Source of the DNA: Herbidospora cretacea
GTDB lineage: Bacteria > Actinomycetota > Actinomycetes > Streptosporangiales > Streptosporangiaceae
NCBI RefSeq assembly: GCF_001570605.1
Contig: NZ_BBXG01000001.1
Coordinates: 62,001 to 126,000 of the forward strand
Length of the DNA stretch: 64,000 nucleotides
Direction of reading: 5' to 3'
Both the position numbers and the translations under genes were made by a program. The notes beneath the pieces were generated by a model. That model had not been told where the DNA came from. It worked only from the letters and a program-made list of their open reading frames with translations, and searched no databases. The number at the start of each line of letters is the position of its first letter. Position 1 is the stretch's first letter. Shown one piece after another: positions 42,427 to 50,310 of the stretch.

Positions 42427-43584
42427 TCACCGGGGGACGCGGGCCGTCTCGACCCAGACGGGCGGCGGCGGGGCGTCCAGGCCGATCAGGGCGGCGATCA
42501 GGCGGCAGGACTCCGGCTCGGCCGGCCACGGCGTGTGCCCGTCCGTCAGGACGATCACCACGTTGGGCCGGTCGGGCCCGGCCAGGGCGGCGGCGATGCC
42601 CACCCGCATGTCGGTGCCTCCGCCGCCCGCCAGCGTCACCTGGTCGGCGGAGGTCACCCGCGAGACGGCGTGGACGTCGGCGTCGCAGGCCAGCACCGTC
42701 ACCCGGTTGCCGTGCACGCCGACCTCCCGGAGCACCCCGGTCACCTCGGCCAGCGCCGCCGCCAGCTCGTCGTCGCCCATCGACCCCGACGTGTCGACCA
42801 CGATCGCCACCCGGGGCAGCGGACGCCGCAGGCTCGGCAGCACCACCCCGCGCATGGCCGCCGACCGGCGCGAGGGGCGGCGGTAGGTGTAGTCGACCGC
42901 GCCGCCCGCCCAGGCGACCGCCTCCCGGACCGCCCCGGTCAGCACCTGCCGCCAGTCGACGACCGGTTCGAGCACCTGCTCGGCCCAGCGCCGCCACCCC
43001 TCCGGCAGGGTGCCCCGGCCGCGCCGGTGGGCCCGCATCGCCTCGGCGGTGTGCCGCCGCAACGACTCGGCCTCGACCGGCCCCACCACGGGCGCGCCCC
43101 CGGCGACCTCCCACGGCGAGGGCCTGCCGTGGGCCCCGGAGCCGCAGTCGAGAAGGTGGTCGTGCGGCGGCAGGGCCGGCACGTACTCCTCGAACAGCCG
43201 CCCCGGCTCCAGGCCGAACAGGCGCGGCTCCATCCGCCCGGCGGGCAGCGGGAGCCGGTCGGCGAGGAGGTCGTCGTTGATCTCGCAGTCCTGGGCGATG
43301 TTCACCCTGGCCCGGTCCCGCTGGTCGGCCGGGGGCAGCCGCCCGGCCCGGCCGTGGTGGTCGCGCAGCAGGTGGGCGACCTCGTGGATCCAGACGGCGG
43401 CCAGCTCGCCGACGGGCGTGGCGTCGACGAAGGCGGGGGAGACGTAGCAGCGCCAGTGCCGGTCGACCCCCATGGTGGGCACCTGCGCGCTGGGGACGAT
43501 CGAGAGGGCGTACAGGGCGGTGGCGAAATAGGGCCGGTCGGTGGCCGCCCGGTACCGGGCGGCCAGCAGCTTCACCCGGTCCAC
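42427..43584 (-). CDS. Metallopeptidase-like plus VWA protein, partner of MoxR
   Basis: A 385-residue protein of the DUF2201 type. The N-terminal domain has the zinc-peptidase motif HEVAH (His67, Glu68, His71) and a downstream acidic stretch. The C-terminal VWA-like domain has the metal-adhesion motif DTSGSMG. Such VWA proteins act with MoxR AAA+ ATPases as substrate adaptors or assembly factors. The GTG at 43584 lies 7 bases after the MoxR stop. It is the last gene of a five-gene operon and is followed by a hairpin. Confidence 0.87.
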   Translation of the reverse strand: MDRVKLLAARYRAATDRPYFATALYALSIVPSAQVPTMGVDRHWRCYVSPAFVDATPVGELAAVWIHEVAHLLRDHHGRAGRLPPADQRDRARVNIAQDCEINDDLLADRLPLPAGRMEPRLFGLEPGRLFEEYVPALPPHDHLLDCGSGAHGRPSPWEVAGGAPVVGPVEAESLRRHTAEAMRAHRRGRGTLPEGWRRWAEQVLEPVVDWRQVLTGAVREAVAWAGGAVDYTYRRPSRRSAAMRGVVLPSLRRPLPRVAIVVDTSGSMGDDELAAALAEVTGVLREVGVHGNRVTVLACDADVHAVSRVTSADQVTLAGGGGTDMRVGIAAALAGPDRPNVVIVLTDGHTPWPAEPESCRLIAALIGLDAPPPPVWVETARVPR

Positions 43585-43591
43585 GGCCGGC

Positions 43592-44758
43592 TCACAGCGC
43601 GCCCGACAACTGGAGCAGGTCGATGAAGGCGTCGATGCCCGGCGGCACCGGCCACGACAGGTCGCGCATCGCGGCCAGGTCCATCGCGGCCCGCGCCGCC
43701 ACGTCGGGGACGCCCGCGTCCACCGCCTTGGCCAGCACCGTCCACCCGGCCTCCCAGCGGCGCTGGGTCAGGTCGCCCTGGACGGCCGCCACGACGGCGG
43801 TCAGGAAGGCCAGCTGGCGGTCGCCCCGGTCGGGCAGCCGGAAGGCGTCGGGATCGGCGAGCACCCGGTTGGGGTCGGGGAGGTCGAGTTCCTCCAGGTA
43901 GGAGATGAGTTCGACGCCCGCGCCGTCGCCCACCGCGCCGACCAGCGCCGCCGCCAGCGCCTCCCGCCCGGTCCCGGCCGCGTAGGCGACGGCGAGGAGC
44001 TTGAGGGCCATCTCCCACGTGCGCGGCGACGGCCACGCCCCGCCCCGGCTCTCCGCGTCGGCGGGCAGGTGGTGCACCAGCCCGGGGCGGGCGGTGAGGA
44101 AGCCCGACACCGCGCCCCGCGCCCGCGCCACCGCGCCCGAGACCCGGGCCGGGTCGACAGCCGGGACGCGCGCCGCCGGCCACGTCCCGGCCAGGCCACG
44201 GGCGACCGTCGCGGGGTGGTGGGTCCAGCGGAGATGGACGAAGCGGTTGGCCAGCGGCGGGCTCAGGTGCCAGCCGTCGGCCGCGCTCGACGGCGGGTTC
44301 GCGGCGGCCACGATCCTGACCGGCTCCGGCAGCGTCAGGCTGCCGACCCGCCGCTCCAGCACCACCCGCAGCAGCGCGGCCTGCACGGCGGGCGGCGCGG
44401 ACGACAGCTCGTCGAAGAAGACCAGCCCGCGCCCGGCCGCGCTCATCCGGACGGCCCAGTCGGGCGGCGCCATCGGCACGCCCGTCACCGCCGGGTCGTC
44501 GCCGACGATCGGCAGCCCGGCGAAGTCGGACGGCTCGTGCACGCTCGCGATCACCGTCTCCAGCGGCAGCCCGAGCCCGCCCGCGAGCTGCTCCAGCCCG
44601 GCCGACTTGCCGATGCCCGGCTCACCCCACAGCAGCACCGGCAGGTTCGCCGACACCGCCAGCGCGAGCGCCTCCAGCTGGGCGCTGGCGGCCGGTTCGG
44701 TCCGGAAGACCCGCAGCCGCCGGTTCAGCTCGTCGGCCGCGGCCAGATCGTCGGTCAT
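43592..44758 (-). CDS. MoxR-type AAA+ ATPase
   Basis: A 388-residue ATPase with Walker A GEPGIGKS near residue 45, Walker B LVFFDELSSA near 115 and the sensor-1 region RIVAAANPP. The C-terminal part (about 200-388) is longer than in simple MoxR proteins. MoxR ATPases remodel or insert cofactors into client proteins, often through a VWA partner, which here is the next gene. Its ATG overlaps the stop of the ankyrin gene (ATGA). The same frame is open far upstream, but only the ATG at 44758 begins the domain. Confidence 0.88.
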   Translation of the reverse strand: MTDDLAAADELNRRLRVFRTEPAASAQLEALALAVSANLPVLLWGEPGIGKSAGLEQLAGGLGLPLETVIASVHEPSDFAGLPIVGDDPAVTGVPMAPPDWAVRMSAAGRGLVFFDELSSAPPAVQAALLRVVLERRVGSLTLPEPVRIVAAANPPSSAADGWHLSPPLANRFVHLRWTHHPATVARGLAGTWPAARVPAVDPARVSGAVARARGAVSGFLTARPGLVHHLPADAESRGGAWPSPRTWEMALKLLAVAYAAGTGREALAAALVGAVGDGAGVELISYLEELDLPDPNRVLADPDAFRLPDRGDRQLAFLTAVVAAVQGDLTQRRWEAGWTVLAKAVDAGVPDVAARAAMDLAAMRDLSWPVPPGIDAFIDLLQLSGAL

Positions 44759-46344
44759 GCCTCGTCGTCTTCCTCGTCCTCGTCGTCGTAGCTCTCGTAG
44801 TCGAGGCCGATGCCCGGGTGGTCGCGGTCGATCTCCGCGCGGAGGGCGGCCAGGTCCCTGCGCCTGCGGCGGCGGATCAGGTCGGCCAGGGACCAGCCCT
44901 CCCAGTCGGTCACGTCGATCCTGGCTCCGGCGGCGCGCAGGGCGTCCACCAGCGCGGGGGTGCCGTAGGCGGCGACCGCGTGGTGCAGCGGGGTGCGCTC
45001 CCGGTAGTCCTCGGCGTTCACGTCGAGGCCCGCCGCAAGGAGGCGGGGGAGCAGGCGCTCCCAGTCGACCAGGTGCAGGACGTGGAGGAGGGTGCGCTGC
45101 CGCCCGTCGCGGACGTGGGGGTCGACGCCCGCGTCCAGGAGGCGGAGCACGGCCTCGGTGTCGCCGTGCTGGGCGTGCGTGAACAGGGCGCGCCGCTGGA
45201 AGCGGAGCTTCCTGGGCAGCCTGCCCAGGCCGGTGGTCCAGGACTGCTGCACGGCGAAACACCCGGCCACCGCCCCGCCCAGGGCGCGCATGGCGCGTTC
45301 GCGGCGCTGCTCGTCCTCGTCGTGGGGGAGCTGGAGGGCGCCGCCGCCGGAGACGACCTCGTGCCAGCCGCCGCCACACCGCACCCGCACCGGGACGGGC
45401 GGCTTCGGTCCCCGCGGGCCGGACGCGACCGGCGGCAGATCGGGGAAGAGGGCCGCGCGGACCAGCGGGTGGAGCTCGTCGGGGGTGAGCAGACCGGCGC
45501 GCAGCAGGTCGAGATCGGGCAGTCGGCGCCAGTAGACCTCGGTCAGTTCGATGTGGGGGCTGTCGGCCCGCTCGCCGACGACCCGCACGGTCAGGCCCGC
45601 CGAGTCAGGTTCGAGCAGGATCGTGTACGGCCACTCGGGGCACTCGACGCAGAACCCCTCCTTCACGCCGAGCGCGGTCAGCCGGGCGACCTCCGCGCCC
45701 AGCCGCGCCACGTCCAGCGGCATCCTGGCCAGCATCTCCACGTGGCCGTCCTGGCGGGAGCGCCCCGGGACGAGTTCCAGCTTCAGCCCGGCCGCCGTGA
45801 ACGCCTCCTCGATCCTGCCCGCGAGGTAGAGGGCGGTCGCGTCGCCGCCGCTGCCGCCCCGCTCTCGGAGTTCGGCCGTGCGCCGGGCGTCCCAGAGGTG
45901 GCGGGCGGCCGACCAGTCGGCGTGTTCGCCGGCGGAGTCGTCGTCGTAGGGGTCGCCGAGGCGCAGCGTCAGGCGTTGCGGGGCCTCGCTCAGGGAGGGC
46001 GTGGTGACGTGGAGCTCCTGGCCGGACCTGTAGCGGGCCAGGGTGATGTGCAGGCGGGTGGCCATGGTCCCGGCGCTGTGGGTGCCCCGGGGCACATGCC
46101 AGCGGAGCAGATCCGGCACGAGATGGCGCATGTCCTCGGCCAGTTCGGAAGGCCCGTCGGCCGGGTCAAGGGCGGTGTCGAAGCCGGTGTCGAAGGCGAT
46201 GTCCACGCCCGCGACGGCGCACGCGCCCCGCCAGTCGCCGGCCAGGCGGCGCTCGGTGGCCTGGGCGATCATCCAGCGGGGGACGGCGTGGCGGCGGGCC
46301 TGGTGCCAGCGGCGCAGTTCCTCGCGGGCCGCGTCGACGGTCAT
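44755..46344 (-). CDS. Ankyrin-repeat protein of unknown function
   Basis: A 529-residue protein. The first 380 residues match nothing I recognise; they are soluble, with a segment CVECPEWPYTILLEP and no membrane helix. The C-terminal 150 residues hold about three ankyrin repeats (DTEAVLRLLDAGVDPHVRD, RTPLHHAVAAYG, ALVDALRAAGARIDVTDWEG), followed by a basic stretch and a very acidic tail. Ankyrin repeats bind other proteins. The ATG at 46344 overlaps the stop of the LRR gene (ATGA) and its own stop overlaps the MoxR start, so it is made in step with both. Confidence 0.8.
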   Translation of the reverse strand: MTVDAAREELRRWHQARRHAVPRWMIAQATERRLAGDWRGACAVAGVDIAFDTGFDTALDPADGPSELAEDMRHLVPDLLRWHVPRGTHSAGTMATRLHITLARYRSGQELHVTTPSLSEAPQRLTLRLGDPYDDDSAGEHADWSAARHLWDARRTAELRERGGSGGDATALYLAGRIEEAFTAAGLKLELVPGRSRQDGHVEMLARMPLDVARLGAEVARLTALGVKEGFCVECPEWPYTILLEPDSAGLTVRVVGERADSPHIELTEVYWRRLPDLDLLRAGLLTPDELHPLVRAALFPDLPPVASGPRGPKPPVPVRVRCGGGWHEVVSGGGALQLPHDEDEQRRERAMRALGGAVAGCFAVQQSWTTGLGRLPRKLRFQRRALFTHAQHGDTEAVLRLLDAGVDPHVRDGRQRTLLHVLHLVDWERLLPRLLAAGLDVNAEDYRERTPLHHAVAAYGTPALVDALRAAGARIDVTDWEGWSLADLIRRRRRRDLAALRAEIDRDHPGIGLDYESYDDEDEEDDEA

Positions 46345-47471
46345 CGGTAGAGGCTTCCGATCGCCACCAGGTCGGGGTGGCCGGGACCGGCCGGGCGCAG
46401 GCGCGCGGTGAACGACCGCTTGACCTTGCGCGGCAGGCCGGGGCCGAGCCCGACGTACTCCAGGCGGGTGTCCTCGGGGACCCGCGTCAGCAGCGCCTTC
46501 GCGCCCCGGCCGGTGAGGCCGGTGTGGCGGAGCTCCAGGCGGCGCAGCGGGCTGCCCGGCAGGGCGGCGGCCAGGGCGTCCGCGCCGTCGTCGCCGGTGG
46601 TGTTGGGGGGCGCGCCGAGGCTGCGCTCCGACGGGGGCCGTCCGAGATCGAGGGACTCGATGCCCGCCAGCGCGGCGGCCAGAGCCGTCGCGCCGCGCGG
46701 GCCGACGCCGTTGCCGCCGAGGCCGAGCCGCACCGTCCTGGCCGGGTCGACGGCGGCGGCGAGCGCCGCCGCGCCGTCGTCGCCCAGGTGGTTGGCCGGA
46801 AGGTAGAGCTCCCGCACGCCCGCCTCGGTGATCAGCGCGGCCAGCAGCGGCGCGGCGTCGGGGCCGAGGCCGTTGCCGCCGAGGAACAGCCGCTCCAGCG
46901 GCGTCTCCCTGTTGGTGAGCGCGGTGACCAGCACGTCGAGGGAGTCCAGGGACAGGCCGGTGTTGACCAGGTCGAGGGTGCGCAGTGTGGTGTTGCGGCC
47001 GAGCATCGCGGCCAGCGCCCGCACGCCCTCCGCGCCGATCGGGTTGCGCTTGAGCCACAGCGCCCGCACGGTGCCGTCGGCGCTCAGCCGCTCGGCGAGC
47101 GCCGCCGTGCCCTCGGGCCCGATGCGGTTGCAGCCGAGGTAGATCGTGCGCAGGCGGTGCCCGCCGGCGAGGGCGTCCGCGACGGCGCGCGCCCCCTCGT
47201 CGCCGATCGCGTTGGTGCCCAGCAGCAGGTGGACGGCGTGCGGCGAGGCCGTCGCCACCGGCAGCAACCTGGCCGCTCCCGGCGCGCCGAGCCCCTGCTT
47301 GCAGAGGTCCACCCGGCCGTCGGGGCGCAGCGCGCCGAGCGGGAACACCTCGTCGGCCTCGACCGCCTGACCGTCGGCCAGCCGGGTGAGCAGCGGGAGG
47401 AGGTCCGCCGCGCTGGCCGGGGGGACGTCGGGGTGCTCGATGGCCGGGCAGCGTACGGGCACAGGCTTCAC
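46341..47471 (-). CDS. Leucine-rich repeat (RNI-like) protein
   Basis: A 376-residue protein with about eight leucine-rich repeats of the ribonuclease-inhibitor kind, each near 25-30 residues. Examples are LRTIYLGCNRIGPEGTAALA, VRALWLKRNPIGAEGVRALA and LERLFLGGNGLGPDAAPLLA. No signal peptide. Two in-frame GTG starts are possible (47477, overlapping the SDR stop, and 47471); a GGTGGAG site fits 47471 better. RNI-type repeats form a curved protein-binding surface. Its place between the SDR and ankyrin genes in an overlapped operon suggests a scaffold or recognition role. Confidence 0.83.
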   Translation of the reverse strand: MKPVPVRCPAIEHPDVPPASAADLLPLLTRLADGQAVEADEVFPLGALRPDGRVDLCKQGLGAPGAARLLPVATASPHAVHLLLGTNAIGDEGARAVADALAGGHRLRTIYLGCNRIGPEGTAALAERLSADGTVRALWLKRNPIGAEGVRALAAMLGRNTTLRTLDLVNTGLSLDSLDVLVTALTNRETPLERLFLGGNGLGPDAAPLLAALITEAGVRELYLPANHLGDDGAAALAAAVDPARTVRLGLGGNGVGPRGATALAAALAGIESLDLGRPPSERSLGAPPNTTGDDGADALAAALPGSPLRRLELRHTGLTGRGAKALLTRVPEDTRLEYVGLGPGLPRKVKRSFTARLRPAGPGHPDLVAIGSLYR

Positions 47472-47473
47472 GG

Positions 47474-48871
47474 TCACCACTCCACCGGTCGGAAGTCCTT
47501 CAGGAAATGTCCGGACAGGGGATGGCCGCCGACCCCCCGGACGATCGGGTCGTACACCCGCGCCGCCCCGTCGACGACGTCGAGCGGCGGCCGGAACCTG
47601 CTGTTCGCCTTCTCCGGGTGAGGCCGCTCGTCGGTGCACCACCCGGTGTCCACGCTGTTCATGTGGATCCCGCTCGCGGCGTAGTCGGCGGCGGAGGTCC
47701 GGGTGAGCATGTTCAGCGCGGCCTTGGCCATGTTCGTGTGCGGATGCCGGACGGTCTTGTTCTCCCGGGAGAAACTGCCCTCCATCGCCGAGACCTGCAC
47801 GACGTACCGATCGGGATGCGGCGAGGCCTCCAGCAGTTCCCGCAGCCGCGAGGTCAGCAGGAACGGCGCGAACGAGTTCACCAGCTGCACCTCCAGCCAC
47901 TCGGCCGCGTCGACCTCGTGCAGCCGCAGACTCCAGCTGTTCCGCTCCCGCAGATCGAGCGGCTGCCCACTCTCGTCGAGCAGTCCAGCGGGAAACAGCG
48001 CCTCGACCTCCTCGGCCGAAGGTGACGCGGCCGGCGGGAAGGCGGCCGTGGCGATCGCATCGTCGCTTCGGGCGGCGATTTCGGATCGTGGCTTCGGCGT
48101 AGGGCCGACTTGCCGGTCGGTGCTGGTCGTGAGGTGGATGGTCGCGGCCAGGCCCTCCAGGGGAAGGGTCTCGGCCGCCAGGACCTCGCGGTGGTAGGCC
48201 GCTGGGCGGCGGATCGTCTGGGCGGCGTTGTTGATCAGGATGTCGAGGTGGTCGAAGCGCTGGTGGACGGTCTCCAGCAGGGCCGCCACCCCCGGCAGGT
48301 CGAGCAGGTCGACGCCGTGGACGTGGAGCCGGTCGAGCCACTCGCCCGCGTCCGGGACCGCTGCGAAACGGCGTGCCGCGTCGGCGGGGAAGCGGGTGGT
48401 CACCAGGACCTCGGCGCCGTCGCGCAGCAGCTTCAGCGCGGTGTGGAACCCGATCTTCACCCGCCCGCCGGTGATGAGGGCGCGGCGTCCGCGCAGGTCG
48501 CAGCGGGCGGTCCGGCGGGTCAGGTTCTCCTCGGCGCACTCGGGACAGAGCAGGTGGTAGACCGGGTGGACCATCCCGTAGACGGCCTTGCAGGTGTAGC
48601 AGCGCCGGGTCCCGGCCAGCGGGCGCGGCCCCGCCGGGGAGACCGTCTCGGGTGCGGGCCCGGGGTTCTGGCTGCGGTGCCGTTCGGTCGCGGCGGAGAC
48701 CAGGTCGTCGTGCTGCCTGCGGTCGGCGTGGCGGGCCGCTTTGCGGGCCTTCTTGCCCGCGCGGTAGACCTGCGCGACGGCTTCCCGGACCGGCGCCCAG
48801 CGCGGGTCGTCGGGGTCGGCGGCGCGGGCTTCCGCGAGCACCCGCAGGCAGGTCTCCACGTCAGAACCCAC
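47474..48871 (-). CDS. Zinc-ribbon SDR-family protein with altered active site
   Basis: A 465-residue protein. An N-terminal basic/helical region (about 1-90) is followed by a zinc ribbon with CYTCKAVYGM and LLCPECAEEN, then a Rossmann domain starting ALITGGRVKIG, with the NNAA strand (ILINNAAQ). In the catalytic segment a Ser is present (VQVSAMEGS), but the YxxxK tyrosine position is Thr (TNMAK). It may bind NAD(P) without classical dehydrogenase activity. The GTG at 48871 has a GGAGGGGG site. It is the first gene of the SDR-LRR-ankyrin-MoxR-VWA operon and lies 27 bases below a tRNA-like element on the same strand. Confidence 0.82.
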   Translation of the reverse strand: MGSDVETCLRVLAEARAADPDDPRWAPVREAVAQVYRAGKKARKAARHADRRQHDDLVSAATERHRSQNPGPAPETVSPAGPRPLAGTRRCYTCKAVYGMVHPVYHLLCPECAEENLTRRTARCDLRGRRALITGGRVKIGFHTALKLLRDGAEVLVTTRFPADAARRFAAVPDAGEWLDRLHVHGVDLLDLPGVAALLETVHQRFDHLDILINNAAQTIRRPAAYHREVLAAETLPLEGLAATIHLTTSTDRQVGPTPKPRSEIAARSDDAIATAAFPPAASPSAEEVEALFPAGLLDESGQPLDLRERNSWSLRLHEVDAAEWLEVQLVNSFAPFLLTSRLRELLEASPHPDRYVVQVSAMEGSFSRENKTVRHPHTNMAKAALNMLTRTSAADYAASGIHMNSVDTGWCTDERPHPEKANSRFRPPLDVVDGAARVYDPIVRGVGGHPLSGHFLKDFRPVEW

Positions 48872-48898
48872 GCGTCCCCCTCCGGCGAAGAAAAATGA

Positions 48899-48970
48899 CA
48901 CGGCCGACCGGATTCGAACCGGCGTCCTCCGCATCGCATTGGGGCGCGACGACCTCTGCGCTACGACCGT
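48899..48970 (-). tRNA. tRNA-like element with intact acceptor, D and T arms but no foldable anticodon arm
   Basis: On the minus strand the 7-base acceptor strand ACGGTCG pairs with CGGCCGT (one G-U). TA occupies positions 8-9, and the D stem is GCGC/GCGC. The T arm has GCCGG, loop TTCGAAT, and CCGGT. Between the D and T stems only about 20 bases remain (about 23 expected), and they do not form a 5-pair anticodon stem with U33. No CCA is encoded. It is either a decayed tRNA or a tRNA-like RNA with another role. No anticodon can be assigned. Confidence 0.6.
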
Positions 48971-49167
48971 GCCGCCGGAAAGGCTAGCGCACCTGACCGA
49001 CAATCCGGATCTTGTTCGCGTATCCGGAAAGACGCGACCGGCCTGCTTCCTCCTCCTTCGCGGGAGACGCGTCGACCGGCCGCGGCGCCCCATGCGTGTC
49101 CTTCCGGAGATGCCGGACACATGCTGCTTAACCTGGGAAAACAGTTCGGTATTCAGGGGGAAGACCC

Positions 49168-50208
49168 ATGCGCAAATCGCCTCACATCACGTCGCTGGCG
49201 AAGGTACGGCCCATGTTCGAGAACGAGCTCGGGTCGATCACCATGGTCGACGAGAAGGTGATGCCGATCCTGGAGCGGCTCTCGCTCAAGCGGCTGGTGC
49301 TGGAGCCGGGCGCGATCCGCGAACCGCAGTGGAACGTCAACGCCAACCAGCTCGGCTACTGCGTCTCCGGCACGGTGCTGGTCTCGATCCTGGGCAACGT
49401 CGACACCTTCGCGACGTTCGTCGTGGAGGCCGGGCAGATGTACCACGTCGAGTCGGGCGCGGTTTACCACATCGAGAACATCGGCCCCGACCGGGCGGAA
49501 CTGGTGCTGGCCCTGCGGAACGAGCGCCCGCAGCACTTCTCGGTCCGCGACAGCTTCAACGCGATGACCGACGCGGTGCTCGGCAACACCTTCGAGCTCC
49601 AGGCCTCGGCGTTCGCCGCGTTCGACCGGACGCCGGCCCAGCAGATCGTGCGGCGGAACGGGTCGGTCGACGTCCCGGTCAACGCCAGGATGACCAACGC
49701 CCGGCTGTTCGACATCGAGAGCCAGGCGCCGGTGCTGACCTACCCCTACGGCGACGCGCGGATGGCGCGCTCACAGTTCTGGGCCGCGCTCGACGACATC
49801 TCCATGTACTCGCTGCGCGTCAAGGAGAGCGGGATGCGGGAGCCGCACTGGCATCCGGTCACCGCCGAGATGGGCTACGTCGCCAAGGGCCACGCCCGGA
49901 TGCGGGTGCTCGACCCCGACCTCGGCCTCGACGAATACCTGCTCGGCCCCGGCGACCTCTATTTCGTGCCGCGCGCCTACCCGCACCACATCGAGGTCAT
50001 CGGCGACGAGGAGATCCAGTTCCTCATCTTCTTCGACCAGCCGATGCCCGCCGACATCGGCTATCGCGCCACCGCGACGGCCTTCTCACGCGAGGTCCTC
50101 GCCGCGAGTTTCGCCATTCCCGAAAGGGAGCTGCCGGAATTCCCCTTCACCCCGGTCGACCCGCTCTTCGTGCCGCGCGTCAATCCGAGCGACCCCGTGA
50201 GCAAATAG
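49168..50208 (+). CDS. Bicupin protein, oxalate decarboxylase-like
   Basis: A 346-residue protein of two cupin domains. The C-terminal cupin keeps metal ligands (EPHWHPVTAEMGYV: HxH and Glu, with the later PHH region for the last His). In the N-terminal cupin the same site reads EPQWNVNANQLGYC, so the histidines are lost and only one metal centre is likely. This resembles oxalate decarboxylase/oxidase-like bicupins, whose Mn site turns oxalate into formate and CO2, but the substrate is not certain. An AGGGGGA site precedes ATG 49168. It lacks a signal peptide. Confidence 0.82.
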   Translation: MRKSPHITSLAKVRPMFENELGSITMVDEKVMPILERLSLKRLVLEPGAIREPQWNVNANQLGYCVSGTVLVSILGNVDTFATFVVEAGQMYHVESGAVYHIENIGPDRAELVLALRNERPQHFSVRDSFNAMTDAVLGNTFELQASAFAAFDRTPAQQIVRRNGSVDVPVNARMTNARLFDIESQAPVLTYPYGDARMARSQFWAALDDISMYSLRVKESGMREPHWHPVTAEMGYVAKGHARMRVLDPDLGLDEYLLGPGDLYFVPRAYPHHIEVIGDEEIQFLIFFDQPMPADIGYRATATAFSREVLAASFAIPERELPEFPFTPVDPLFVPRVNPSDPVSK

Positions 50209-50310
50209 GGCCAGCAGAAACAGCACCACGGTGAGCCGGAGGTCGGCGTCCAGGAGGAGACAGACGGCGGCCAGCACCACGCAGATCCGCAGTTTCGCCC
50301 GGACGGTCAT
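50086..50310 (-). CDS. Possible small membrane protein after mntH
   Basis: A possible 74-residue protein whose ATG overlaps the NRAMP gene stop (ATGA). The first 40 residues contain one or two hydrophobic segments (CVVLAAVCLLLDADL and TVVLFLLALFAHG) with strong third-position G/C bias; the remaining charged tail lies antisense to the end of the bicupin gene. The overlap signature and codon bias support it; no family is recognised. Confidence 0.4.
   Translation of the reverse strand: MTVRAKLRICVVLAAVCLLLDADLRLTVVLFLLALFAHGVARIDARHEERVDRGEGEFRQLPFGNGETRGEDLA

Noticed and set aside
44759-48539. Long open frames upstream of the MoxR, ankyrin and LRR starts.
   Set aside because: High-GC shadow frames of neighbouring genes; the domain starts, overlaps and ribosome sites define the real genes.
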